From: Lingula anatina
Lineage: Eukaryota > Brachiopoda > Lingulata > Lingulida > Lingulidae
Assembly: GCF_001039355.2 (NCBI RefSeq)
Contig: NW_019773637.1
Location: 233,997 to 297,996, forward strand
Direction of reading: 5' to 3'
Length of the DNA: 64,000 bases
Shown: positions 50,669-63,258 of the stretch, in pieces
How the letters are laid out: each line of letters opens with the position of its first letter
Position numbering within the stretch: position 1 is the first letter of the stretch
Made by a program: the position numbers and the translations under genes
Notes under the pieces: model-generated
Databases searched by the model: none
What the model was told of the DNA's origin: nothing
What the model saw: the letters and a program-made list of their open reading frames with translations, nothing else

Positions 50669-51660
50669 GTTATTGTTATCTCACTGGTTTAATATGCATT
50701 AATATATAAAAATTGTCAGCGAACGGGCCCCACCCCCTAAATATTCAGATATTATGAATTCCAAATGAATTTCATTGAAATTAAAGATGGACAAATAGTT
50801 TTCATCAGCGTTCCATCTTATGTTATACAGACATTGAAGTCGTTTTAAGCAGATGATATGGATTTTTGTCATCTTTCATGATATTCCTTCTTTTATTCCT
50901 AACTTGTTGAGTTTTGCCCAAAGCCATTATTACTTCACCTTTGCCCTCTACAGTGATTGATTTGGAGGGGGTACACGATTATATTTGTATACTTTTCCAT
51001 TGATTTTTGCTCCAACGCCAAAAGGGTCAAAAATATAAGTAAGATGAGTCTGTTAAGGGGCATAAGAATTGTGAACTTATAGTAAAATGGAGTCGAAATC
51101 AAGACGTAGTAAAGGCGGTTAATTAGTCACTTAAGATAATGGACAAGAACTGACGCAATTTTTTGTTTGATTTATTTATGTATTTGTTTTTTGTAAATCT
51201 ATCATTTTGCTTACTGGCAACGTTTTGTCATAATCATTATCTAAAATGCCCTATAGCAGAATTTTCACCTATGTCCTTTACATTGAATATGAAAGAATTT
51301 CAGACAAATGGATACATTTTTTTTTTCTTTAAGTTTTGTTCCAAACCGAAAATTTGTCACAAATCCAAATGTGAGAAATCTGAAGACGTACGTTTAAAGA
51401 CAGAAAGGAAAACGCGTTAGTTCATTCAGGATATTATTTAACAATTTAAAAGACCTTGAAAATAGTAATTAATTCTGTCTGTTGAATGCGTGAAAGGTTA
51501 GAAGTTACACAAAGACCCTCTCATGTAACAGTTTTAAAGAACCAGCATTACGCGTATGAACAAAATTCACCACATAACTCTGTACGTGACCTTATTGAAA
51601 ACAGCAAACAAGCAAGTTGTACGGGTAGCATGGTTTTTCCCTACGTTCGTCAGATTTTGC
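50669..51660. other. 3' flank of EF-hand gene E
   Basis: Homologous to the spacers after C and D, including the TGTTGAATGCGTGAAAGGTT segment (~51480; counterpart ~48371). No intact gene is seen. Confidence 0.6.
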
Positions 51661-51667
51661 AATAGCT

Positions 51668-51815
51668 ATATCAACCGTCGTTGTTTACTTCTAAATTTCC
51701 TGATGACTAGATAGGCTTAAATATTTATACAGAAAGATCATCAAGTGTGGTCTATACAAATACGATATGCTTTCCTAATTGTTTCATTATACTCCCTGGT
51801 ATCAGGGGTCCTCTT
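51668..51815 (+). pseudogene. Relic promoter and first exon of a sixth EF-hand paralogue
   Basis: Parallels the D/E promoters in order: CGTCGTTGTTTAC, GACTAGATAGGCTTA (D/E have GACTAGAGGCTTA), ATCATCAAGTG (D/E ATCATTTAGTG), then ATGCTTTCC..TTGTTTCATT where the signal exon should be. The frame is broken (TAA as fourth codon), and no second exon follows. It marks the decayed downstream edge of the array. Confidence 0.6.
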
Positions 51816-54800
51816 CAATAGCACACAAAATTAAACTATATAGAATACAATAATTTTGTAACAGACTAAAAGCAGTAGCTGTTGCCAAAGAGTAGGTTAG
51901 TGTCTCATTGGGTCACCAGGAAAGAGAGGAGTCGAATTGGTATGACCCCATTTAACTTTAAAATATAAAGTGCTGTTCATCATTATTAAACTTATAATAA
52001 TATGAATGATTCCTAGAGCTTACGTACTGCTTGAATTGCTATGTGATGTTCCAATTTTATAGATTTTAACCTCAGTAAATATTAATTAATACAATTTCAA
52101 TTTACTGAGACTATCGAGTGACACCAACAGGTAAAATGATAATGCAATTTTTCTTTTCTTCATTGAATGACAAACTTTGAAATGACATTTAAATAGTCCA
52201 TTTATCTACTCATTTATTATCGTTAATATAATTATATTTTTGGGTTGGAGAAGACAATTTCATAACATATTAGGGTGGGGAGGGTATTAACTTTATTTTC
52301 AGTATAGAAAATCAACATAGTAAGACATGACGATATTCAATTTCATACATGGACAACCATCTATCACCACATTGGAAATAAACCAAGTTGCATAAATAAT
52401 CTATTCACAGCTCTGGTAGAGAAAGATATCTCCCGTTACAACTTGTTATCAAATAACAAGACTTAAATGAATGAAAAGAATGTAAAAATCCAACAAAGAT
52501 CACCATAAGTATGCACAATTCACTTATTGAAAAACTGCTGCACCATCATTACAAGTCTTAGAGAAAAAACCTTGACAGTAAAATTCTGTTTTAAGGCAAA
52601 GTCTTTTAAAGAAACTAAGGGACATTTTCTGAACAACAGATATTGAATGACTTACATTTACCATGCTTGAAACATAAGCCTTCATATAATAATAATAATG
52701 ACAGAAAATGAACTGAAATGTTTATGGATATTATCCAGAAAAAAAATGGTTAAGTTGACCCAGGCCTTATAGGGAAAAGCATCCTATGAAATACGGCCAG
52801 AATCATGGAATATTCGCCGCCTTCCATTGGCCCCTTATGCCTCCAAACTAAACAATCAAAACAATGGACTTTTGCTAAAATGTCAATCTTATTTCATTAT
52901 CACTATGTCCTTGCTTCACAAGTAAGGTAAAAGCTGTCTCTAATTAGAAAAAAGACAGTATTTCAAATGCCTAACTTCTAACACCTATAGCTAGCACACT
53001 CAGAGCTTTGGTTTGAAAACTCCTTGCTATTCATAATACATATTTATACATATATTGCTTTTATATAATTATGTTATAACACATTTATTCATATATTACT
53101 ATATACATCCTATTTAACCTGATCATCCTTTTCTCTAAGGAAGTCTCATTATAATATGTCAATGTGCTTCAAAAATAAAAATAAATTGAAATCCCTGACA
53201 CAAGGAAAGCTTAATAACTAATTCCAATTGCCAAAAGAAAACATAATTATATAGAACTAAAACATCATCAACTGCAAGTTCGATCTATCATCTAAGTACC
53301 TAAAAAGTTTTATTATAACAATATGGCATCCTACCATTTTCTTAAAAATCCATGAATACAACTTGAATGCTCATTGTTTTCTTAATTTTTTGGGGATTTT
53401 TATTTTTTTCCCTGTTACTGCAGTACATTTATAATGTAATTTTCCATAAAAATGACAAAGGTTAACCCTTTAGCCATGAAACAAACTACTACAGTAAGTG
53501 AGAAGTTTGAACAATTCAGATATGAACTCTAGTATTACATACATATAGCCCAATGTGAAAACAAATAATAAACACTTGTATTCTGAAAACAGATTTTACT
53601 CACTCCATATGAACAAAATGGATCATTTGATTTATTTTTAAATAATATTTTTGTAATAACTTTAAAATGGATAGCTTATAAAATTAGTCACTTTTTACAT
53701 CAAAAAGGAACGTTTTGGTGATAAAAAAGGACTCTGTCTTGGAAAAGTAACACTGGAATTTCTGATTTTGAAAATTATGAGCAATTCTCCTATTTGACTT
53801 CACCCCCCCCCCCCTCCAACAACACATATCAACTTTTTAGTGGACTACAATGCTAACATTACATAGGATGAACAACACATCACTTACACATGTATCATTT
53901 CAAAGCAAAAAGTTTTTGTTCTCCAATGTGAAAAATATCTTTTACAAAATCTTCTCACCTTGAAATAGTATTCGACCCACATGATCACATTTTTACATAT
54001 CAATATTTCACATCTTGCTTACTTTATTACTAACTGACATCAATTTCATTTAATTCTTTATATATGATTTGAAGTGACACCTACAAGTGAAAAATGGACT
54101 ATCCATGTATCACAGTCGCTCCACCTATTTACTACCACAGAAACTACATAGCTCAGACACTTAGGTCCTTTTCATTTTCACTTTTTTCCTCTTTGAACTT
54201 TCAAACCTTACTTCTTTAAGAGTACATTTTTTAGTTTTATTGTTGTTTCTCTCCTCTTGATTTACATCCAGTTGCCAAAAACCTTTAAAAAGGTCCAAAG
54301 CCGTGTTTCCAGAAAAGTTGGGCTGTTCTTTCTTGTTATGACCCACATCAGCAGGGATCTGTTTCACAAAAGAATTTTAGGCCAAAAACTGGTCTATACT
54401 TTAAGACCAAAATTTAAGCCTTCACTGATATATGATAAATCAGTAGTACTTATGGACTATTACATGACATATTGTGTCTATTATATGAAAAGTAAGACAT
54501 AGCTAATGTTTTCAACTAACACTTATTATTTAAAGTGAACAACATAAGATGCATCCTGAATTAAAGAAGACTTCAGTTTTGAGCTACAAGTTTAGACCAT
54601 TTTTGGGGGGGTGAAGCACTTTTCATGAAACAAGCCCCAGGCCTTTTGACTACAACTATCTCCCAGTGGGGTGGAAATCTTATCCCTCTGTTGTCCTGCC
54701 CACAGCCATCATAACTGACTTAAAACTGAAACCATATTGGCTTGTTATCACGGTGAGCTAATCGTAATGCAAGCACCTGATTAGCGGAGTCAAACCCAAT

Positions 54801-55018
54801 AAAATGGACCCCACTGAAAACACGACTTAAAGAAGTTGACATGTTGACAGCCATGTATGCAGTTCAGTCCAGATATCTCCCACTGCTTTTTTTTTTTTGC
54901 TTTGTCGAGTTTTTTCTGAAACTCATGAAAATTATCTTTTACGTTCTCGCTTCTTTTCTAGGACTTCCTTTGGAAGATGTTTTAATTCATAACATAATAA
55001 CTCTTTCTCTGTCTTGGT
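51816..55018 (-). other. NECAP 3' untranslated/intergenic region
   Basis: AT-rich with short poly-A/T and a poly-C tract at ~53803. A minus-strand AATAAA (TTTATT at 52292-52297) could end a long NECAP 3' UTR. Several short frames (e.g. 54161-54367 on the minus strand) lack any family resemblance or splice support. No gene is called. Confidence 0.45.
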
Positions 55019-55049
55019 CTAAAATTGCTCCCAGGGGTCATTATTTGAG
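55019..55049 (-). CDS. NECAP: NECAP terminal micro-exon encoding the WxxF motif
   Basis: 31 bp after a TTTTTCAG acceptor encode [10 protein letters not shown] plus TAG when joined to the AG left by the previous exon. Vertebrate NECAPs also end in a WxxF sequence that binds the alpha-adaptin ear, so this short exon completes the protein. Confidence 0.85.
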
Positions 55050-57908
55050 CTGAAAAAGGAAAGCCTGATGTAACAAATCATCTGAAGTTTATGACAACTA
55101 TTATCATGTAAATGAAACTAAAATTATTTTGTTTTATATATTAAAAAAATGTCTGGCAGAAAAAAAGGAAGAACTTAGCAAACACAATTATATGAAAATA
55201 AAGTAACTTATAAAGTAAAATGAGATAAATAAATAAATAATATAAAATAGAGCAATAAATAAAACACATCTGAATGAAGGTCTCTCATTTATGGGCAGTT
55301 TTTCACGATAGCGGCTACTGGTAAAAATATAAACGGCAATAAAAGCCGTAATTGATCCTCTTATGAAAGCTTTGTTATTATTTTGGTTGAAGCATTAAGA
55401 ATATGTCAATAAATAATATTTTAGTACCTTGCACTGGTGAAGTCCCCCCACAAATCCTGAGCACTGGACTGGTTGGCTTTCTGCTGGGGTTGGGACTGGA
55501 ATGGGTCCACCAGGTCCCCTAACAAATCAATATTGCTACTGGGCTGTTGCGCCCTCTGAGGCGCTGGATTGCTAAAGTTCATTGAGGACATATTTGTATT
55601 TTGTGAAGGAGCAGCGTTTGGCGGTGGTATCCTAGCACCACCTGGTGGAGGAGGTAAGAGTCCTATGCCACCTCCACCTTGCAATCCCTGGGGTTTTGGC
55701 CGGGCTTTACTTTTTCCCTTCTGAAATGTTGAGTGTCTATTTCAGACTATTGGCTGTAAACTTTTATTACAGAGATATGATATGATATGATATGATATGA
55801 TATGATATGATATATGAATTTAGTGCAAATGCCCAAAGACATTACTTTTTTTTATCATTTTCAATGGAAACATTAACAAGTCCATTTCAGGTGGTTGGGT
55901 GAATGGGTATGTGAGCGAGTGATTCAGTTAATGAATGAATGTATGCATGAATGAATGAGTAAGTAAATAGGTAAATACATAAGTAAACAAATAAATATTA
56001 GATAAATAAATAAAATAAGCCCCTTCTTACACCTATATTGAGGGTTATTGTCTGTCCTTCCTTAAATCCAAGATCCAGTTTAGGAGTGTTGTCCAGCGCC
56101 ATCTCCTTCGTCGCGGCCTCAGCTTCCTGCTCCTGTTTTATTCCCCTAGAGTGATCACAGAGTTTACATGATTTAATGTTTACCAATTTTCTAAGCAAAA
56201 ACAGTGACAAAAAGGGAGCCATATTTGCTTTAATTTGCCATGCATTTCACAGGTTGCACAATATGTTATTTAAACCCAACCGAATTGAATGCCAGTAAAA
56301 TTAGAGACCGGCAAATCAAATTTTGTAAATTTTTTCATTAATTTCTGCTTTGAGTCTTAATGAAACTATTCTTCCACGAATATCGCTCCATCTGCGCAGG
56401 GACTCTCGCTGAATGCAATCAAATCAATACACCTCATCTTGTTTCCAACATACTTCTATAACCACCAGTTCTGTTGTACTCAAACTGTTAACAAATATAA
56501 CACAAGTGAACACAATGCAGGTGTATATAATACTTACTTGAAATGATCCTGTAGTGCTACATTCAAATCAAAGGAATCCCCTCTGTCAGTAAAGCCAATT
56601 CCAATAAAGGCACTTCGACCTGTAACAGACAGTTTAAGGGTTCTTTAACAGTATTCCAGTTTTTAAGATCTCTCAATGTACAATATAACAATAACTTTAA
56701 ATATATAAGAAATATGTTTAGTTGCAGAAAAGGCAACACTCAAACTAATACCTTTTTACTTGGAAATCATATTCAAAATTAACAAATTTGGCATTTATAA
56801 TATTAACAATATTATATAAAATTTATTAGATAATATTAAACAATTAATACAACTACAATGAGGTGGAGATTTCTGTTTTCATCTTTTAAAGAGGATCTGT
56901 CAAAAGTGTTTTAAAATCAGTCAATAAATGGAGCTGGGTTAACACTGTTGTCTTTATACTCAGGTCAACATAACAAAAGCACAATTTTATCTAAAATAAT
57001 CTGTTTAAAGCAGTATCTTTTTCCCCTTCCCTATGCCCTTGAATTTCCATTGGTCACCTTACCGCTTTCATCTCGGATTCTTAACACAAAGTATCTACTT
57101 GAATCCATGACTGCCTCCACGGCCACTCCTGGGTAGGCTTCCACTGGACACTTAGCAAATAGCTCTCCTAAAACAAAAGAATTGAAATTCTACATGTCAT
57201 GATAACATCTTCCAACTTATCCTTTCTATTTCAGGCCTTGTAAACAGATTAGGCGTTTACTAACACCACCCGCAGATCTTTCAGCACTAACACCCATATT
57301 AACCACCAAACCCACAAATTAACCAGCACTACCAGAGTGGATGAATATTGGTGCTAGGTATCGCTTTGTTGGTGCTAAATAATTGTACAGTGTGTTGGTT
57401 AATTCATGGGTTTTGTGGTTACTATGGGCGTTATTATTATTATTATTATTACTTTTTTTTTGGGGGGGGGGGGGGAAGGGCGGGCACAGATTTCCACTTT
57501 AACTAAGGTCAGTTCAAACCAAGCTTCTTAACTGTGAAAATCCTTTCACATTTTTTTCTTTCTTTCTCCCTTTTTCTTTGGGGGAGGGGGCGTTTACTTA
57601 ACAGTTTAAAATGAACACACTAAAGAACTCAGTATATCAAGTCCTTTTTACTCCCTCCCTCACACACACACACAACAAACCAAAGTCCACTGATATAAGT
57701 ACAAATAACCCTTTATGACAATCCCATTTATTCTTTATTCTATACCTGATATTTTATCTTCCAACTTTATATTGAGTTCTGAACCTTTAGAGGTCACCCT
57801 TAGCCTCCCTGTCCAGTCTGGCTTGTCCAATGTCCAGTCTGCTGCCCTGAGAAAAAGAAGAAAAGATATACACGTCTGTCTCTCTGTCTGTCCATCCATA
57901 TAGGTTCA

Positions 57909-57941
<33 letters not shown>

Positions 57942-58485
57942 TTACAGAGTTTATCACTATGAGACATTGAGTGTCCATATTTGACTAGAGCGCATTGTTT
58001 TTATTAGCATTATACACTGCAAATAGTTTGTTGAAAACACTTTTATTGTTTTTGACACCTGTAGACGCAAATTAGGTGTTTCATTGAAACTAATGCAGCC
58101 AAGTTAATTTATAGTTTTAAAAATATAAAAACTGACATTCAAAACAAAATTAAGATTAACACACGCCCAGGCCTATGAATTCCACTATAAAAGCAGAAGC
58201 ACAGAACTTGGCAATTTCTCAGTGATTCCAGATCTTATCGGTGAGATCTAAGCTCGGTGAAAGCTTGTGACAAGTGCCACCCACTTCCCCTTTCCACCGG
58301 CCGGTAAAATGGTTCCTCTCAAAATACACTACGAACACCTTCGTTTAATTTAAAATCAATGCAGGATGAACAGAATAAGATTATAGATAGCGTATCTACC
58401 TGTAGCCTCGATTCGAAGGCCTAGGGGGGATTCTGTATACGAAAACTTCATTTTTCACACATAGTACACGCTCGTATTCGGCCAT
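55019..58485 (-). CDS. NECAP: NECAP: adaptin-ear-binding coat-associated protein
   Basis: Seven coding exons: 58400-58485 (ATG), 57746-57846, 57063-57167, 56538-56619, 56031-56145, 55428-55720 and 55019-55049; 813 bp, 270 residues (vertebrate NECAP1/2 are ~263-275). The N-terminal PH-like (PHear) domain is diagnostic: [64 protein letters not shown], then [17 protein letters not shown]. The tail is Pro/Gly-rich and disordered, with [16 protein letters not shown] and DLWGDF (clathrin/AP-2 contact-type motifs), and ends WEQF, the WxxF ear-binding motif. The family acts with AP-2 in clathrin-coated vesicle formation. Stopping at the in-frame TAA after exon 55428-55720 would lose WEQF; a good GT donor there and AG acceptor at 55050-55051 restore it in phase. 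Confidence 0.93.
55770..55813. repeat. (ATATG)n pentanucleotide microsatellite
   Basis: About eight perfect units of GATAT in a NECAP intron. Confidence 0.9.
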
Positions 58486-58729
58486 TTTCGTGGCGTGTCT
58501 TGGCTGCATGAAAAGCGAGATCCAGGTCTTGTCAAATCGATCATTCGAAAATTATTCGAAAGCCACAAAGAATTCTAAACAATGCTTTTTACCAATTTAA
58601 AAAAATCACAAAAATATGTTTATATGTGTGATTTTCATGTTGTTGGTAAGAAAGATCTTGTGAGGCAAAGTTGTGAATTTTACGTTATCGACTAATGCCT
58701 GCTCCCTTTTGAAGGTACCCGGATAATGA
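58486..58729. promoter_or_regulatory. Probable bidirectional promoter between NECAP and the next gene
   Basis: About 250 bp separate the NECAP start codon (-) from the putative first exon of a + strand gene ending at 58824. No TATA box is seen on either side. Assignment rests only on the head-to-head layout. Confidence 0.4.
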
Positions 58730-61162
58730 CATCATCTGCTGATCCGAAAACCGTGCCATTTTGCAACAGTGGCGTTGGAGAAAATATAGGGTTCTTTCAG
58801 CATTTCCATTCATAACTCCAACATGTAAGTATGGATCACTTTAAATAAGTACTCGTCAACCTGATGTTGATATTTGTTAAGTCGAGAAAATACTTTATGA
58901 GTAGAAATTAGACGCCGAGTCCGTCGTTGCAACCGAATGTCAGTCGATCATCGATCAAAATATTGTCAACACGACGAAAAGATTTATATCTTCCATTTGA
59001 TTTGCCTGCATTTTAAAAGTGACATTGCCATGGTAGTTGAATATTTGTCCGTCAGATATCCCAGCTCATAGTTCAGACCGTTAGTCGAATTGTCAGTTAT
59101 TTTGTCATGTCACGAAAACCACATATATCTACTATTATTAAATGCAGGAAGTGAGGGTCGTGTATAATGAAATGGCGAATTTATCGACTTTTTTCAACAG
59201 CCAATATATCGTTTTGCAATGGTTTCATGTTGAACAAAGTTTCTTTCTGAAAGAAATGACCCACTTTTCAAGTAACCCATTCAGTCTACAAGTGGATTGC
59301 ATGATGACCCTATGCATGTGATGCATGCATGTATGATTCATTGTGTAAATAAATACAATCAGTTTATTAAAAGTTTATGCAAGGTCACTGTGTTGTTGGC
59401 CTTGGAAAAAAGTGATACACAGTGGGAGAGTGAGAGCTCCACTTCCTAGTGCCTGGCTCCCAGTCATTTTAGAACTGATGGACTTGTGGCACAGTGGAAG
59501 AAATATTGTATAATGAAAGTATAAGTTGCTCCTGAAGTATGACAATTTCGTTTTCTTTCTTTCTTTATACTCATATGTAACTGTGTTTTATTTATGTATA
59601 TATAAATGAAACTAAATGTGCCGAAGTATTTGTGTCGAACATATTCACAAATACTGGTGGAATCATTATATATTTATATTGCATACATACTGGTACCGTA
59701 CATATGAAGCCATTTTCACACCAACTGCAGGAAGGCGCTGAGGGTATTCTCAATTGTTTCNTCCTGTGAGTATTCTCAATTGTTTCTAAAATGAGATTGT
59801 CATTGGCTCCAAAAGTTGTACTTGTAGAACTCTCATGTGGCATTTTCACCCATGATAGTGTGAGACAGTCAGAGTTTTAAAAGGGTGATTTTTCATTATC
59901 AACTCTATGTCAACTCTATTAACTTAAACTGTGAATGAAGGTGAACAATGCCAAATGGTTTGAAGCTCGCCCAAATTTTTAAAATTTTTGTTTGTTAAAG
60001 GCTCTCTTATATATGTGGGAAGAGCCTAGTCAAAAGGCATGATATTGAAGAGTTAATCAATTTATCATCCCACATTAGGAAGCAAAATATCCTTCTTTAT
60101 ATATATATTGTCCAGTTTGTTTTTTCTCCTTTTGGTGTACACCATAGTCACCTACGAATTACGAACTTGGTTGTTAAGTTTAATTTCTTTAAATACACTG
60201 TAGAAAGTAAAACTAGATCAGATGGAAATTAATTAATGGCAGATAAATATAGTTTATGCCAATAAGATTATTTTTGATGGAAACTGAAAATAATTAACTT
60301 GGAAATTCAAAGTATCAAATGCATGAAAATAAGGTGTCTGAAATTTGAGAGTCATACTTGTGTGGAAATGCTATTGATTGATCAGAGGCTATAAGACGCA
60401 TTGCAAGGCAGCTCTTGATCAATAATTTATGTTAATGAGGTCAATTTGATACCAGAGTTAGAATATTGATTGAAGAAAGTGGTGTCATGCAGTTTAGCTG
60501 ATCTATTCAGAATGGGAGAGATGCAGCATTCAATTTCAGACATAAAAAATGCTTTAATAGCTTTGATATAAGGGCTTCCCTGGTATTGAACTCAGGAAAA
60601 TTGGATTTATGGTTAATGTGCTGTCTATTATTGAAAAAAAGGCTTTGCACTGACATGTACCAACCATATTGTAAGTGTGAAAATCGAGCAGGAAGTGAAG
60701 CAGGTTGTTTGAAGCACACCATCCTAAGAAAGGGCTTTTTTTGACATTGCAAAAATTTTGATTTTGATTAAGAAGTTATCATAAGGCAAAAAAGCTGTAT
60801 ATTTGATATATGCATTTACCCATAACTTTGAGACCACACGGGGAGCTCATGTTGACAAGAGTTTTCAAAGTAAAAAAAAAGTTAACTAATGCATTTAATA
60901 AAAATGATTGATTGACTAAATAAATAAATAAAATGATATCATACAATTTGAATTTTGGAAAAATAAGACTGTTGTAACTGACTTTTTGGCAATAAAGGGA
61001 ATTGATAAGGCAACAAAAAGGGTTTTTGATGGAGTAATTTACAGAAAGAAATTGACATACAAGTGTTGAATGTTAATATTACAGTGTTCAATATAATGTT
61101 GATGATTTCATTGCATGCAACCACAGGGCTGCACCAAACCCTGAGACACCAGGTGGCCCTCC
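58730..61162 (+). CDS. Putative 5' end of an unidentified gene with intron-split start codon
   Basis: A first exon ending AACAT|GTAAGTATGG at 58824 and a second exon 61127-61162 (CCACAG|GGCTGCACC ... GGCCCTCC|GTAAGT) join to make AT|G, giving MAAPNPETPGGPP before the next donor. Both donors are perfect GTAAGT. The 5' boundary of exon 1 is arbitrary. The peptide is Pro-rich and not recognisable; later exons lie beyond the window or are unrecognised. It is head-to-head with NECAP. This is inferred from splice signals only. Confidence 0.45.
59736..60914. repeat. Repeated ~1.15 kb block, copy 1 (N at 59761)
   Basis: From about 59771 to 60914 it matches 62114-63258 almost base for base. The 25 bp before the N (59736-59760) also match the start of copy 2 (62104-62128), so the contig ends overlap. 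Non-coding; lies in the intron of the putative + strand gene. Confidence 0.85.
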
Positions 61163-62000
61163 GTAAGTCCTCAGGCCAAGACAGGCCTGTCCAGTGTGTT
61201 TCTGCTTACTTGTTTCAATATTTTTTCTGCACTTTAGTTTTGACTTTGGTCAGCAGTGAACATTTTTCTGTAGAGGTCTGATTTCTTAATTATTTTTTAA
61301 TTTGGTATAAAATAATCCATTTATTTCTGTATGTGTGTGCAAATAGTATTTATTATTGATAATTGATTATTATTGATTTTTAAGCATTTCCAGAAAGTTC
61401 TTCACAATATTTCGTGATATATTTGAGAAAAATTAAATTAACATTTTTGAAAGCAATCTTGTGTGTTAAAGTTGTGTTCTTATTAAAAAGATTGAATTAT
61501 TATAATTTACAGTTTGATTTTTGTTATTACTATAGTTATCACAGAAATATTGCTTCCCGTATGTTTTAGTTTTATACTTTCTTTCATAAATATTTGCAAT
61601 AATGGCAGTTACTTAGGAAAGGTTATGGCCCGTGTGCACATTAAGTGTTTATTTACTTTTTTCCATGATTTTTATGGTTTGTAAATACACTTTGTAGTAC
61701 TGCACTTTTTATTGTATATAGTATATTTCATAATTAAGTGAATATTTGAAATATTCTTAAAATGTCAAATGGTAAAATGCACATTATTAAAGTATGAAGC
61801 ATCACTAAATTAATTTATAATTTAAAGTGCAAAAAATCTAAATTTTCAAAGCTATATTAATGCCTTAATAGTTATATTTGTGTTTAGCAGAATGCTGTTG
61901 TTTCCTCTTTTCAAATTTTGTGTTTACGGATCTGTATAACTAAAGGAACTGCACAACCCAGATATCTGTTTGACCTATTTACATGACCTTGATCCATTGT
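61163..62000. other. Unique AT-rich sequence, no gene seen
   Basis: Strongly AT-rich, with poly-T and ATT-rich stretches and no recognisable exon. It is probably intronic to the gene starting at 58730-61162. Confidence 0.45.
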
Positions 62001-62002
62001 TA

Positions 62003-62102
62003 TGTACAGACACAGATGTGTCTGTACATATTGCCATCACCTGCGTCTGTCGTCGCCGTCGCCGTCCCTGTCGCCGTCCCTGTCGCCGTCGATGTCGCCG
62101 TC
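62003..62102. repeat. Perfect 12-bp palindrome followed by (GTCGCC)n minisatellite
   Basis: TGTACAGACACA and TGTGTCTGTACA form an inverted pair with 2 bp between them (~62003-62028), followed by a run of GTCGCC/GTCCCT hexamers up to the N at 62103. The frame through it (PVAVPVAV) is repeat-derived. Confidence 0.85.
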
Positions 62103-62103
62103 N

Positions 62104-63258
62104 CGCTGAGGGTATTCTCAATTGTTTCTAAAATGAGATTGTCATTGGCTCCAAAATTTGTACTTGTAGAACTCCCATGTGACATTTTCACCCATGATAG
62201 TGTGAGAGACATTCAGGATTTTAAAAGGGTGATTTTTCATTATCAACTCTATGTCAACTCTATTAACTTAAACTGTGAATGAAGGTGAACAATGCCAAAT
62301 GGTTTGAAGCTCGCCCAAATTTTTAACATTTTTGTTTGTTAAAAGCTCTCTTAAATATATGGGAAGAGCCTAGTCAAAAGGCATGATATTGAAGAGTTAA
62401 TCAATTTATCATCCCACATTAGGAAGCAAAATATCCTTCTTTCTATATATTGTCCAGTTTGTTTTTTCTCCTTTTGGTGTACACCATAGTCACCTACGAA
62501 TTACAAACTTGGTTGTTAAGTTTAATTTCCTTAAATACACTGTAGAAAGTAAAACTAGATCAGATGGAAATTAATTTATGGCAGATAAATATAGTTTATG
62601 CCAATAAGATTATTTTTGATGGAAACTGAAAATAATTAACTTGGAAATTCAAAGTATCAAATGCATGAAAATAAGGTGTCTGAAATTTGAGAGTCATACT
62701 TGTGTTGAAATGCTATTGATTGATCAGAGGCTATAAGACGCATTGCAAGGCAGCTCTTGATCAATAATTTATGTTAATGAGGTCAATTTGATACCAGAGT
62801 TAGAATATTGATTGAAGAAAGTGGTGTCATGCAGTTAAGCTGATCTATTCAGAATGGGAGAGATGCAGCATTCAATTTCAGACATAAAAAATGCTTTAAT
62901 AGCTTTGATATAAGGGCTTCCCTGGTATTGAACTCGGGGAAAATTGGATTTATGGTTAATGTGCTGTCTATTATTGAAAAAAAGGCTTTGCACTGACATG
63001 TACCAACCATATTGTAAGTGTGAAAATCGAGCAGGAAGTGAAGCAGGTTGTTTGAAGCACACCATCCTAAGAAAGGGCTTTTTTTGACATTGCAAAAATT
63101 TTGATTTTGATTAAGAAGTTATCATAAGGCAAAAAAGCTGTGTATTTGATATATACATTTACCCATAACTTTGAGACCACACGGGGAGCTCATGTTGACA
63201 AGAGTTTTCAAAGTAAAAAAAAAAGTTAACTAATGCATTTAATAAAAATGATTGATTG
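62104..63258. repeat. Repeated ~1.15 kb block, copy 2
   Basis: Second copy of 59736-60914 with a few SNPs and indels. It stops abruptly at 63258, where copy 1 continues with ACTAAATAAATAAA and this copy continues with CAGTGTTTCCCC. Confidence 0.85.

Noticed and set aside
61983-62282. 99-codon frame with Val-Ala-Val-Pro repeats
   Set aside because: Reads through a hexamer minisatellite and an N.
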